A stretch of DNA of 64,000 bases, from assembly GCA_020543525.1 (NCBI GenBank), contig JAHYIO010000007.1:1116001-1180000 (forward strand), written 5' to 3'. Shown in pieces: positions 10,419-21,293 of this stretch. The translations under genes were made by a program, and so were the position numbers. The stretch comes from Coriolopsis trogii (taxonomy: Eukaryota; Basidiomycota; Agaricomycetes; Polyporales; Polyporaceae). The notes below the pieces were generated by a model that was not told where the DNA came from, did no database searches, and was given only the letters and a program-made list of their open reading frames with translations. The first letter of the stretch is position 1. Each line of letters opens with the position of its first letter.

Positions 10419-12985
10419 CTACAACTTGGGGGAGACCCTGGGAGAGGCCCTGTGCATCATCCCCAGTCGTTCCCCAGACAAGTAAACCCCCTCTCCCTTC
10501 TCGAGGTCGACGTTCTCCAGGATGACCCCTCCCGCACCCGGCGAACCTTGGCGCTGGGCTCCATGTCCGTTCCCGCTCTCTGCACCAAGCCCAGTCAGCC
10601 CGAGGCCGACCATAGAGTCTGATGGGAGCGTCCCATGAGGCTTCTCATCGTCCGAGTTGGGTACTGTCCTCTTCGCCCTCGCCCGGTCCTTCTCTCGCCC
10701 TCTCTCTGGCCTCCGTTGCTCATCGAAGCGCCCAAAGCGGCTTGTGCGGCGGTCTCGCCGGACGGATAGGTGCGAGTAGGAATGGAAGGTGTTGATGATC
10801 ATCCAGAAGTTGAAGAGGCCAAAGGCAAAGACGACAGATATCGCGATGCGGACGCCAAGAGCTTGCATCGCTGTCAGCGGCGCAAAGCCATCCTGGTCGG
10901 CTTGTGACCCGGTGCGCCAGACGAAGGAGAGTATAGCCACACAGAAGGAGATCATCGACCATGCGAGCCATATGGCGGGAGTGGCGAGGAGCACCCAGAT
11001 ATTCCAGAACATCGATGCACGTGTCTTCTGTGCCTCCTGTTTACTGGTGACTTAGAATCAACCGGGTGACCATGAAGGCTCACGTACCTCTGCCCATCGT
11101 GAGGCTCTATCCATGGTGCGCATCGACCCAAAGAATACGATGTACACGCAGCCAAAAGACAGACTCATGATAGCAAATACCAAAGAGAACAGCGATGTCC
11201 ACCGCGTGAGAGGATCGTCGGCAGCGTCTTGTATCTGGAAGATGGTCAGGATAGTCCTGTCACAGGGTTGTCAAACCAATGAGCAGAGTATATCGCGCGA
11301 CACTTACGTGCAGAGCAAAGCAGACACGAGATTGAAGGTCTTCCATTCACGCATCAAAGTATCGACGAAACCCTCCCAAGAAATCTTGAAACGCGCCAGG
11401 GCAGGCGACACGGTGGGTGGATTCCATTCTTCCGGATAGGGTATGCCAAGCGCGAGAGACTTCTGTCCGCCATTAGGTGTCGCAAACCCGGTTGCAATAG
11501 CGGCGTCGATAGAGGGATCGTGCGTGAAGTCCCCACAAGCGTCTATCAGGCGCTGAATATCGGGCTTGCTCACTTCAGCGTCCTCGAACACGCGCGCTAC
11601 TCGCTGCCAGTACAATGCAGGCAAGCGTAAGAGGAACCATAGGTAGACCTGACGAGGCAAGGTATCCGAGCAAAGGAAGGTTACTTCATTGACGAATGTA
11701 CGCCAAGCCTGAGGCTTTCGACGCTCCTCTGCCCTGGGGTCTTCCTCGTCGCGTTTCGGCGGACGAACACAACACACCCCGCAGAAGCTCATGAGTATGT
11801 TGTTCATCCTAGTCTGTATTTTGCTAGTTTCCGCGGGAGGACGAGTGGGAGAGCTTTCTCGACGGAATCCGAACCAGCGTATATGCGAGTTGAATGGATC
11901 CACGGGAATGAACGGCTCGTCGCGAGTGTGATTACGATGCAGATTCCAGTTTTGTAGGATCCTGAGAGGCGACGCAGCGCGTGACTGGGCAGGAGAGCGC
12001 GATGTAGGAGTCTGGAAGGTGTCTCTGCCATGCATCATTGGCGACAAGTTGTTGCTTGGCGGACGGTGACTGGTACTCTGAGTACGTCCGTGGCGTGAAG
12101 GAGGCGGGGTTTGATTATACTTCTGCTCCCGTAATGATTCTTCACGAGACCGCATGGACTGTGATACAACTGCTGAATCACTGTTATGGCCGAAGCGGCC
12201 GGTGAAAGCTGGAGGACAACAATATCAGTACACCGTTGTGAGCGCGACCACCTTCCGGAATAGCATCGAGGGCAAATGCCAGAAACAGTACAATCCCCAT
12301 GCGATGCTATGTAGAACGAGTATTTGAGACACGAGACCCAAAGGGGGGGGGGGGGGCTCGGTGATGTTTGATAGCATATACATCGTTCCCCGTATGCTTC
12401 TCCAGGAAGTTTACTCCAGCACTCCTCCATCTAGAGGGCGGGAGCTTGAGGAGTAATGTATCATGTCTCGACGGGGGATGTCGTGTGCCATGCGTATGAC
12501 GCGGATAAAGTGTTTCGAGAGGACAAAGAACGCGCACTCACTTTGTCTGACATTCTGCAAGGTCGCAGGGAGTGACCGCTCGCTCTCGTTCCCCTGTCGC
12601 GGTGTACCTTGCTGCACGGAAGACTCGGAGTCGCTCTGACGTATGGCGCCAGGAAGCGATTGCAGTGCTCGTAGGCTGCCCGTCGCAGAGTCGATGGAGG
12701 TCAGAGACCCAGATGCGTCCCCACCCCGTCGGACTACACGGCTTGGGGTTCTGAACCGCCCGATGGCGGGAGACGACTGACTAGGGAGCGCGGAGAGCTT
12801 GTCTGAACTGGTCAGATTGGACGAGGAGGAAGCCGACTCTGCGATAGACAGTGAGACGAGGACGGCCAAAAGGCACGCATACACTCACCTTTAAGCCGTG
12901 CCTCGCCTCCCTCGGACGGAAATGGTACAGAATTCGACCGCTCGGGGGGCGGGGGCCGGTCGGCGCTGGGAGGATCTGCAGACAT
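10419..12985 (-). CDS. Large membrane protein of unknown function
   Basis: I do not recognise a named family. The chosen ATG at 12985 opens a disordered N-terminus very rich in Ser, Pro, Arg and Thr. Splicing 12985 to about 12898, then about 12843-12541, then about 12213 onward keeps one open frame into a long exon ending at about 11304. That exon holds a conserved-looking cytoplasmic part with a cysteine cluster (CGVCCVRPPKRDE) and a long helical stretch. The 3' exons encode at least three hydrophobic membrane segments (around 11245-11120, 11010-10920 and 10870-10790) and a charged, Gly-rich tail ending at 10419. The overall pattern (disordered N-terminus, cytosolic helical domain, membrane bundle, disordered tail) suggests an integral membrane protein of fungi. 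The intron at about 12540-12214 is unusually long for this window (over 300 nt) and contains a run of 14 G. Confidence 0.7.
12343..12356. repeat. Homopolymer run of 14 G
   Basis: Fourteen consecutive G on the plus strand, inside the long intron of the membrane-protein gene (so 14 C in the transcript, possibly part of an extended pyrimidine tract). Confidence 0.8.
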
Positions 12986-13592
12986 CGACGTCGCGTCGCG
13001 TGAGATGTCAGAGAGCAGGGTCAGTTGTGTCGTCACCGAGGTGGTCTTCGTGGTCGTGGTCGTGGTCGTGGTCGTTGTTGCAGTCGCTCGACGGTGTTAA
13101 GAGTCAAGACATGGGCGAAAAAGGAGACGGTTCAAATGGGAGCGATGGCAGAGCACGTCCTTCAGAGAACGCGGCGAATGTCAGGAAACCCACACGTTCC
13201 CAATTTGGCAAACATGGGGCCCTGAGAAAACGCGTCGGTCGCGTCGGTGGCTGCGCGCGCTCACGTCGTGTACAGTAGCCTCGCCGTCGCGCTTGTCGTG
13301 CTTGCGTCCATGTGTACTATTTGAAGAGCTCGTCGAATACTGGCAATGTGATAAAGTCTGGATACATAGTTTTGTGCAAGAGGACGTAGCATAATTGACG
13401 GCGTGACATTGGGACGACGTTCCATCCAAGATGATGATGCTTGGTATTGTTACACAGCTATTCGTACATACAGACAATGGGACACATGCGGAGTTGATCG
13501 TACACACAAGTCAGTTGAATGATAGTAAATTGTCTCCCAAGCCTCAATTATAGGTAATCAGCACTCCTCTTCAAGCAGCGACTCTCACCAGT
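12986..13592. other. Intergenic region between membrane-protein gene and alcohol oxidase
   Basis: Holds the hexanucleotide repeat and presumably the membrane-protein promoter, plus the 3' flank of alcohol oxidase, which points toward it. No other gene supported. Confidence 0.4.
13047..13074. repeat. Hexanucleotide microsatellite (TCGTGG)n
   Basis: About four tandem copies of TCGTGG lie upstream of the ATG at 12985. In the minus-strand frame they would encode Thr repeats if translation began earlier, but an in-frame stop and the lack of an upstream ATG argue for a 5' untranslated location. Confidence 0.7.
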
Positions 13593-16160
13593 TCACCGGA
13601 ACTGCTGAGTGGTGGGCTTGCCCGTCGGGACTGGGGCGTGGGGAACGGGCGCATGTGGGAAGCGGAGCTTGAGGCCTGCAATAATCGTCAAGTCAGTTAG
13701 AGCGCATGGGCACAGCAGTTGTGCGTACCAAGGTCCTCAGCAATCAAGTCGGCACCCTTCTCACCGACTAAGAGAGCCGACGAGTACGTGTTCGTGCCCA
13801 AGTTATCCTGTACCACAAACAGTCAGACACTCGAGCGCACACACAAGAAACCCGGGCTGTACTCACGGGGCAGATACTGAGGTCGACACACTTGAGGTTC
13901 TGCGTGCCGTACACGTTCAGACGCTTGTCGACAACACCACCCTGCTCGCGCGGCTTCATCGCGCACGTGCCAAGCGAGTGCCAGGTCGTCTCGACGTGGT
14001 CCGCAATCCAGTCGTCGATCGCCTGGTCGTCCTCTTTCGTGTACTTGATGTCCTCGTGCACCTTGGACGCGTCGAACGGGTCCGACGGACGGTGCCAGGT
14101 ACCCATGTGGATGCCAACAGTGAAACCGTTCGGGAGTAACTCCCTGGCGGTCTTGATGTCGATGTCGCGGCACGCCGCGGGCGAGTCGGGGTGGAAGTGC
14201 GGGTGGTGGGAAGCGAGTTCACCGCGGAAGGCTGTTCCACGGCACGGCTCAGCACTCCATTATCAGAGCAGTCGAAGAAGACGACTTACCATCCATGCGG
14301 CGCGCAACCTCACGCGTCTTCTTGTAACTCCAGCGGATAGGCGCGAAGTCGGCCTTATTGTTCATGAAACCACTGTCGAAGAAGGGTTGCACGTACGGGT
14401 CCGCCGATTTGATGTGGATCTACAACTTGTCGTCAACTTCGCTGCTCGCGCTAGAACCTCCGAGCGCTCGAGACTCACCTTGCCGCGACTCGCTGGATAT
14501 TCGAGGTATTGGAACATAGTGATATACTTCCCAGGCGGGAGGAGCGCATGGTCAGCGTACGCGCCGGCGACGATGGAGCCGAACATGACCGGCTTGTCGG
14601 GCTTGTCCTTGAAGTAGCGGTTCCAGAGCTCGTTGAACTCGGGGCCCATCTCCTTCAGCTCCTCCTCGGTCGGGCGAATCTTGAAGCCGGCGTCGATCGC
14701 GTTCGATGAGAGGCGCGCCTTCTGCGGGCTCGTCTCCCACTCTGCGAAGAGCTCTCTCTGGACGTCCTTGTCCCCGCGCAGGAAGTCGTCCAGTGTCTGG
14801 GTCTCGTTCGAGACGCGGTAGATGGAGAGCGTCGTGTAGTGATCCTGGTACTCCTCACCGACGCCCGGCAGGTCACTGACAACGGGGATATTGAGCTTGT
14901 TAAGGAGCTCAGCGTTGCCGACACCGGAACGTTCGAGGATCTGCGAAGCAATGTCAAGGTCACAGACCTCCCTCTGTGAAAACAAGAACGAACCTGAGGG
15001 GTGCCAAGAGTACCGGAGCTCAATACGACCATCTTGCGTGCCTTCACGATAGTCTCCTGGAGCTTGGTGGAGCGGTTGAGCGAAGGGACGTAGGCAACAC
15101 CGACGGCAGTGTTGTTCGCGTCGAAGATGACGCGAGAAACACGCGCGTTACAGCGGAGGTAGAGGTTGCTCTGGACGTCCATGACGCTATGTACATATGC
15201 TGAAAGGCATACTCAGGGCCAGACAGATACGACACGGAAAGACCACTTACCGGTGGCAGCGTCGCTACGACGGCCAGTATGACGGTTGATGTACTTGGCC
15301 CAGATCTCAGACCCATGCGAGGTCTTCAGGTCCTGGATGTCGTCACTGTAGGGGACGCCGATAGAGTCGGCAGCGCGGAGGAAGTCTTGCGCTACAGCAG
15401 TGATCTGTCCACCGTTGCTAATCGCAATGGGACCATCATAGCCGTGGGTGTCATTGTTGGTAGGCTTCTGGTAGTTCTCGAGACGCTTCATGAGCGGAAG
15501 CAGGTCGTCCGCGGTCCAGCCCTCCGTCTTGAAGTCGTCTGAATAGGGCGATTTAGCATCCCCATAGATATGTGAGTCTTGCTCCGCATGACCTACCCCA
15601 GTCAGACGCAGATGCACGAGTGTACATCTGGAAGTTGATGCTGCTACCACCGCCCAGGATGTTGGCGCAAGGGACGATAGATTGCCTCCCACGGAGGTAC
15701 GACGACTTCATCGTGTCGACGTAGAACTTGGCTTTGTCGTTGCTGAAGTGACGTCAGCACAGACTTGAGACCCAATGTTCGCCGACTTACACCCCGTCGC
15801 GCTGCATGTTGCGCACGTAGATACCAGGCCTAACAAGCACGCGAATGAGCCGAGAAAGACTAGAGCAAGCATACCGAGACTTACCGGTATACCCATGGGT
15901 CATCGCGGTTGTTGGCACCGCCTATGATGCACTTTTCGTCAGCTTCAACTGAACGAGTGCGAGACAAGGCTCTGCTTACCCTCAATGAGCATAACCTTGA
16001 GGTTTGGATCGGCATAGGCAAGACGTCCAGCAACGACGCTGCCTGCAGGACCGCCACTGCCGAAACCATCGTGATGTGATCAGTCTTACACGGACGAGTG
16101 AAAAGAAGAGACATGAACGGACCCGCAAACGATCACGTCGACTTCCTCGGGGTGACCCAT
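13593..16160 (-). CDS. aox1: Alcohol (methanol) oxidase, GMC oxidoreductase
   Basis: FAD-dependent oxidase turning methanol or other short primary alcohols into aldehyde plus hydrogen peroxide, normally in peroxisomes or associated with hyphal sheaths in wood-decay fungi. The ATG at 16160 gives [13 protein letters not shown]; a short intron follows, and the dinucleotide-binding motif is completed as [13 protein letters not shown]. Other diagnostic segments in order: [19 protein letters not shown], the GMC signature [15 protein letters not shown], the second signature ([17 protein letters not shown]), [15 protein letters not shown], and the catalytic region with [19 protein letters not shown] and [18 protein letters not shown]. 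It ends in [13 protein letters not shown] and QQFR, stop at 13593-13595. At least eight introns split it. The organisation and sequence closely follow the alcohol oxidases known from brown-rot and white-rot basidiomycetes. The C-terminus QFR is not a canonical peroxisomal SKL-type tripeptide. Confidence 0.95.
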
Positions 16161-18108
16161 GCTGTATCAAAGTTGAAGAGTGGACAGGTGAGCGATGGTA
16201 AGAATAGAGTGGGAGCCTCGACTCGAGGTGGGGGCCTCCATTCTTTCGAGGGGCTTTTTATGTTGCACTCGGTTTGGCCGTTATCTCTCGCCCGCCGTCT
16301 GGAGTTCCCAAGAGGTCATTCGCGAAGTCATGAGCTCTCCCACTACAGACATGCTTCGCATAAGCAGAAACGTCAGGTGAACGAAGGGGCTGAAGACGGT
16401 TTAGTACGAACCGCCGGGTCGGGCTCAGTCATGGAACACAAATAGTGTCCCCTGTGAACATGAGGGCATCTTGGGCGGAGCCTACGACCGTCGGGCTGCA
16501 GATTGTAGGGAACATGAGACCTCTGAATTGACGCCACAAGATAGGAAGCTGAAGGAGTCGTTCTATCGACGTCCTAACGTCCTATTCTACCCACGACTGC
16601 AATTGGCCAACATTAGCACGTCCAATAGGACTGAATAGGCCATTGCAGCTTACTGACAGCGAAGAACGTTACTAATTGACGAAGCCCTCTCAAGCTCTGG
16701 CGGGAGCGAGGTTGTCGCCGAGAATGGAGCTACGTCAAACTTCAGTCAGGGGTTCTCTTGAGCGCGGTTCGCATCTCGATGTAGTGGCAACTTACGGAAA
16801 CGCAGGGAATGTAGCGGGTAACTCAACGGGAAGCAATAAGCCAACGAAGGCAGGGAGGATCATGAGGCCGAGGCAGATGACTGGAAGAGAGGCTTGGGCT
16901 GCTTCGGCATTGAAATGAACATCATCAGGATCTGGACGACAAGAGTGAGAATGGCGAAGGATGTGCATGAATGTGAGAAAAGCAAACCGTATTCACTGAT
17001 ACCCCGCAGTCAGAAGGCTTCCCGAGGGAGCCCCATGGGGGAGGGCTCTCTCACTCGGAGTAACGGCAACGACTCCAGTTGCGGTTAACGTGCTAGACTC
17101 GGAGTACAACCGTCCCTTGACGTCGTTGGCAGCCTGCGGAATCCGCATAAGCGATCTTTCCTACGAGACCCTGGACCATGCAGGGACTAGCGTAGCAAGC
17201 GAGGGTCTCTTGACCGGAGCCTATTCATAACTCTTCACTCAGGGGGACACCACTCCCAGAAGCCAAAGCGAGTGACATACCAAGGCTGTGGTGCAGCTGA
17301 CCACGCAGTGCCGAGAGCATTCGTGAACTCAATCATGCTGCTATTCTATTCATGAGAATGCTTCGTCCAATTAGTTCCATGTCCACAGGAAGTACCTGAG
17401 AGCCTTCGAGCTACGCGAACTTTGAGTCCATTGGCTTGTCGTGGGCGACGAAAGACTCGTGAGAAGATGTGGTGGTAGTGAACAAAGTTGGAAGCGCCCA
17501 TGGCGTCGAAGCAGGCTCGAGCTCTTCCGCGTCCAGCTGACCTTGCATTGGCTTGCTGGTAACGCTCACCCAATTCCTGCACATTCCAACTGCGGCGGAA
17601 GCCCGCTCAACCCTCCTCAGCATGACATACTACAATTACACGTTACCGACTGTCGCGGGCACTGCTGTTCTGGCATTCAACTCCAAGCAATCGGCGGAGC
17701 CACCCCGACACGTTGATCAGAGGAGCTCGACTCATAACGATACTATACGGTGTGCCGTATGAGACTCTTCATGCTTCGACCAAACGAGCCCAACTCGCAC
17801 TAAACAGCTTCGCGAAGCCTGGTCGCGAGTGATCATATGCCTTGGGGCCATGGCCTCGCAACCACGCGACCCAAGGCTAACGACCAGCTCGTACCCATGT
17901 CACTTGTAAGGTCCGAGAAGACGCACGTATCGGGGGCCGGCTTCTGTTTCCGGGCTTATACTCATGCACTCAACGTCACCGGTTACTAGAGCATGTTTCA
18001 CAATCTCTTGTCATCTGACTGTAAGCCGGCGACGGGGTGGATTCGATTTACACTCAGCGTCGACAGCCGTAAGCTCGTCTCTTCATAACTCTGCTCAGTC
18101 CGTACAGT
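16161..18108. other. Gene-poor region of about 1.9 kb with possible unrecognised exons
   Basis: Contains the alcohol oxidase promoter at its left end. On the minus strand a stretch at about 16935-16800 could be an exon: it follows a plausible acceptor, encodes a hydrophobic segment (LPVICLGLMILPAFVGLLLP), ends at a good GTAAGT donor, and can be spliced to a short end with a stop near 16695. A further minus-strand open stretch lies at 17620-17350. I could not join these into a gene or recognise a family, so no CDS is called. Confidence 0.3.
16255..16261 (-). promoter_or_regulatory. TATA-like element of alcohol oxidase
   Basis: ATAAAAA on the minus strand about 95 bases upstream of the ATG at 16160. 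Confidence 0.4.
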
Positions 18109-19505
18109 TTAGACTGCAGTGTGCTCTGTACCCCTCCACGCGGCCCAGCTTTCGGGTCCCTATGTAATGTCGACTTCAGTCCTGTTGAGACCTCGTGAAA
18201 CAGACATTTTCTTGCCTTATAATTCACCACCCTTCGCTGTTCAAATCTACGTGATATCCATTGTTTTGCGGTCACTCCAGGTGTATACTGCCCAGGAGGC
18301 GCTTGCGCAACCGCTGCAGCGATCATGGGACTCTTCTCTGTCTGAGCAACGAGCACGGCGTTGTCGCTTGGACGCGTAAAGAACACCACTGAATAGCGCT
18401 CGTACTGAGCTTGTTCTTTAGGGGGAGGTCTGCGGTTTAAAGAGGTCAGCGCCACATCAGGAGGGAGACAATCGACCATACACGACGCGATGGATATTGG
18501 ACCGCAAGATGCCGCCGCTGAAGATATTGAGTGCATCACCAATGTTACATATAGCATGACCGGGTATCGGCTGCAGGGTGGAAGTGAGAGACTGTCGAGT
18601 ACAAGTCCGTCGGAGATACATCACCTTCACATAGTACCATGTACTGGACCCGGGAGGTAGGACTTGTAGGCCGCCAAGACGATTGTGAAGGAAAGACTTG
18701 AGGTACAAGTTCATGCGCGCTCATGAACTTCGAGAAGCACTACCATGAGACGAAGAACTCACCAGAGACCCGTAATCCGTATGCGCTGTCAGGAACGTCT
18801 TCTCCTCCGGGCCGACGTGGGGAGGAGCGCGAATCACTCTCGCGATGCATCCACTCTTCTCCCCGGGCTTGTGTAACGCGGCGAGGGTGCCCCTGGGCAT
18901 GCCGAGCTTGTCGTTGAGGATGTCGATGAGGAGATTGTTGATCGCGAGAGCTTTTTGCACGAACGGCTTGATTGTGGACTCCATACGCGCCTCGACGATG
19001 GGGGGATAATTGCGGTGAACGACTGCTGGCCAAGCGAGTGCGTCGTCCTTCGAGGTGTTGAAGTACTCTGTCACGTCCCGCGAGCCCAATGTATCCATGA
19101 TCCTCGCTCCAGCCTTCTTGTATCTTGACGATGCCAATTTGAGTTGAAGAGGTGGAGTGGGTCGGCAAGGAGACTCACCCGAACCCAACCCCCTTGTCGC
19201 CTTGATCGAACTTGAGCTTCTCCTCCAAAGGCAGAGCTATGATCTCATGGCCCAAGTCAAACATGTTCTCGACTTCGGGCTCAACACCGTGATTATTCAA
19301 GCTATAAGTGACAGGTCAGTCCATAGATCACGCACTGGAATCAACCGAACCGGACATACTACCAGAAGCCGAGTTCAGTGGCTGCCTTCCATAGCTTGTC
19401 AGCCTCGTCCTGACTTCCAGATCTGAGCAGTTGGTAGTCGATCACTAAGAGAGGATGGGTGAGCAGATCCTCCGGAAAGGGAGGGTAGATAGTGAGACCC
19501 GGCAT
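18109..19505 (-). CDS. 2-oxoglutarate/Fe(II)-dependent oxygenase (isopenicillin-N-synthase-like)
   Basis: Non-haem iron oxygenase using 2-oxoglutarate and oxygen to hydroxylate or desaturate a small molecule; the substrate is unknown. From the ATG at 19505 the N-terminal DIOX_N-like part contains IDYQLLRSG and, after an intron, LNNHGVEPEVENMFDLG. The catalytic core has the iron ligands in TAHTDYGS (His, Asp) and NIHRV (distal His), and the 2-oxoglutarate-binding Arg in ERYSVVFF. The last intron (18215-18160) begins with GC instead of GT; splicing it gives NYK followed by GPESWAAWRGTEHTAV and a stop at 18109-18111, a typical end for this family, whereas reading through adds about 50 unrelated residues. 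A TATA element at 19544-19549 overlaps an earlier in-frame ATG (19544), which therefore is unlikely to be used. Confidence 0.85.
18160..18215 (-). other. GC-AG intron in the oxygenase gene
   Basis: Donor GCAAGA follows the exon end AATTATAAG and the acceptor is CATAG. Removing these 56 bases restores the conserved C-terminus of the family, so the non-canonical donor is well supported. Confidence 0.75.
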
Positions 19506-19966
19506 ATGTGCCAAGCTTAGGGGAGTGAGCAGATAGACATTCATATATAGAGCGGGGGCATGTGCTTCGTAGTGCTCCGTCGGGAGTCTATGTTAAGACC
19601 ACATTGTCTGCTGACTCTCGGCGTTGACCTTCTACTCACACCGGCAAGCTCGGTTCCTTCGCTGGAAGTTAGGTGAAGTTACGAGCCAAATATAACGGAA
19701 CTATCTGTATCATGCGAAGACCTACCGACTCGGCGGGACGAAGGGAAGGTACAACAACATCCAGCTGATCCATTGCACCCATGGACAAAGTAGGCATTGT
19801 GGCGACGATAACTGCAACCTGCTTGTCAATATGGGGTAAGTCACGACGGATGTGGATAGAATGACGTAGCATGCAAACCAACGCGTAGTATTGTGAATAC
19901 AACAGATCTCTAACTCTAGGAGGATAGCTTGATGATACCGATAACCTACAGAAATCCCATGCTCCT
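19506..19966. other. Intergenic region between oxygenase promoter and PdxT 3' end
   Basis: Beyond the oxygenase TATA box no coding signal is supported here. Confidence 0.4.
19544..19549 (-). promoter_or_regulatory. TATA box of 2-oxoglutarate oxygenase
   Basis: TATATA on the minus strand about 40 bases upstream of the ATG at 19505. Its position decides the start codon. Confidence 0.5.
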
Positions 19967-20896
19967 TCACGCCGGTGAGGACGAACGCGATGACATAGTC
20001 GGCAAGACGCATTCGCGTACAAAGTACTCGTGGAAACGGTCGTCCTTCGTTAATTCGGGATGGAAGGTGGTGAGCAGGTGGAGGCCCTGCCGCAGTGCAA
20101 CGATCGTCCGTGGGTCCCGAGGGTCTGTGTCGTCCTCGTCAGGCAAAATGGCAGTCTGTGAAGCCGGAAGAAGAGACACAGATATGCGCGAGATTATCTG
20201 GATGGGCGGGTCTGTAGGTGCGGGCTTAAGTCCGATGACGACCTGGGACCAAGAACGCGTCAACATTGCTCATGCATACAGCCTGTTGTGGCTGTGCAAG
20301 AACATACCGGGGCGCGGATGAAGATTCCGTGGAAGGGACGGTTGGCCTCTCGAATGCCTTCAACCTCGAGCGGTGCCTCAAAAGATTCGACTTGCGACCC
20401 AAAGCCGTTCCGCTCAATTGCCACGGAGACGCCACCAAGGAGCTCTTGACCTCCCTTCTTCGCGCCTTCGATCCAGCGCGCGAGAAGGATCGCGCCGGCA
20501 CACGTCCCCCAAACAGGCTTCGTTTTGAGGAACTCCCTCATCGGCTCGAGCAGACCTGCGAGTCGAGCCAAGAGGGCGATGGTGGTTGACTCTGCGGATA
20601 TTACACGATCGCTTATGAGTCACTGAACGGCGTTTTTGCGACCAGAACGCACCTCCTCCGGGTATGATGAGTGCATCGCACTTATCCAGGTCTTCCTGTT
20701 GACGAACGAGAACGATGATGACCTTTCTCTTCACCGAGAGCTTCTGCAGCATCACCTGATGCTCGGCAAAGGCGCCTTGAAGAGCTAGTTTGGGCGAACA
20801 TGGTGTAAGTGGTTCGGTGGTCGACCAAGACGCGTTCTGGACCGTACCTAGAATGCCTATCGTAACATTATCACGGCCATTGGGAGATTGGGCCAT
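19967..20896 (-). CDS. SNO1: Pyridoxal 5'-phosphate synthase glutaminase subunit (PdxT/Sno family)
   Basis: Hydrolyses glutamine and channels ammonia to the PdxS/Snz synthase subunit for vitamin B6 (pyridoxal phosphate) synthesis in the cytosol. From the ATG at 20896 the first exon ends in IGIL and, after an intron, continues [10 protein letters not shown], the standard start of the family. Then come PGGG, split by an intron from [11 protein letters not shown], the nucleophile elbow [10 protein letters not shown] (catalytic Cys), and the catalytic His-Glu pair in [15 protein letters not shown]. The fungal insertion between the nucleophile and the His (charged, including [12 protein letters not shown]) lengthens it relative to bacterial PdxT. 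All catalytic residues are present. The synthase partner gene is not in the window. Confidence 0.93.
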
Positions 20897-21293
20897 CGTT
20901 TTTAGGTGGAGGAATGGTAGAGTGCGGCCAATCTGTGGTACTCGCGAGGTTACGAGTGAACCACCGTCGCTAACGTCCTGTACAAGAGCAGGTCACATGT
21001 GTTGTTACGACAGCAACTTGTTAGAAAGAGAGCTCACTGATGGTTAGAGACTGCGCCGACAGTGTGACTAACAACTGTACGCGCCCAATGCATGTGGCCC
21101 CAGACGTGGTGAGGTTTGTAACTCCGATAATGGGTCTGACTGGCGGCAAATCGGCAACCCATACAATACAAGAAAATAATTGGGAGTCCGACGATGGCAC
21201 CCGATGACGGCACTTAGCCAGCAGTTTTGGCGTCAAACCCTTTTCCCTCGACCACCATCATCCCTCCACGGCCCTCAAACCTTTCTCCTCACG
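20897..21293. other. Divergent promoter region of PdxT and RNA-binding protein genes
   Basis: The two genes are transcribed away from each other across about 400 bases. I see a CT-rich stretch directly before the ATG at 21294, common in fungal 5' leaders, but no clear TATA box. Confidence 0.4.

Noticed and set aside
13892..14617. 241-codon plus-strand frame
   Set aside because: Antisense to alcohol oxidase exons and intron-spanning; no similarity seen.
16220..16235. Palindromic CCTCGACTCGAGG-like sequence in the alcohol oxidase promoter
   Set aside because: Short and GC-rich; could be a regulator site but there is no second copy or known motif to support it.
19505..19544. Upstream ATG at 19544 as start of the 2-oxoglutarate oxygenase
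   Set aside because: It lies next to the TATA box itself, so transcription should start downstream; the ATG at 19505 fits better.
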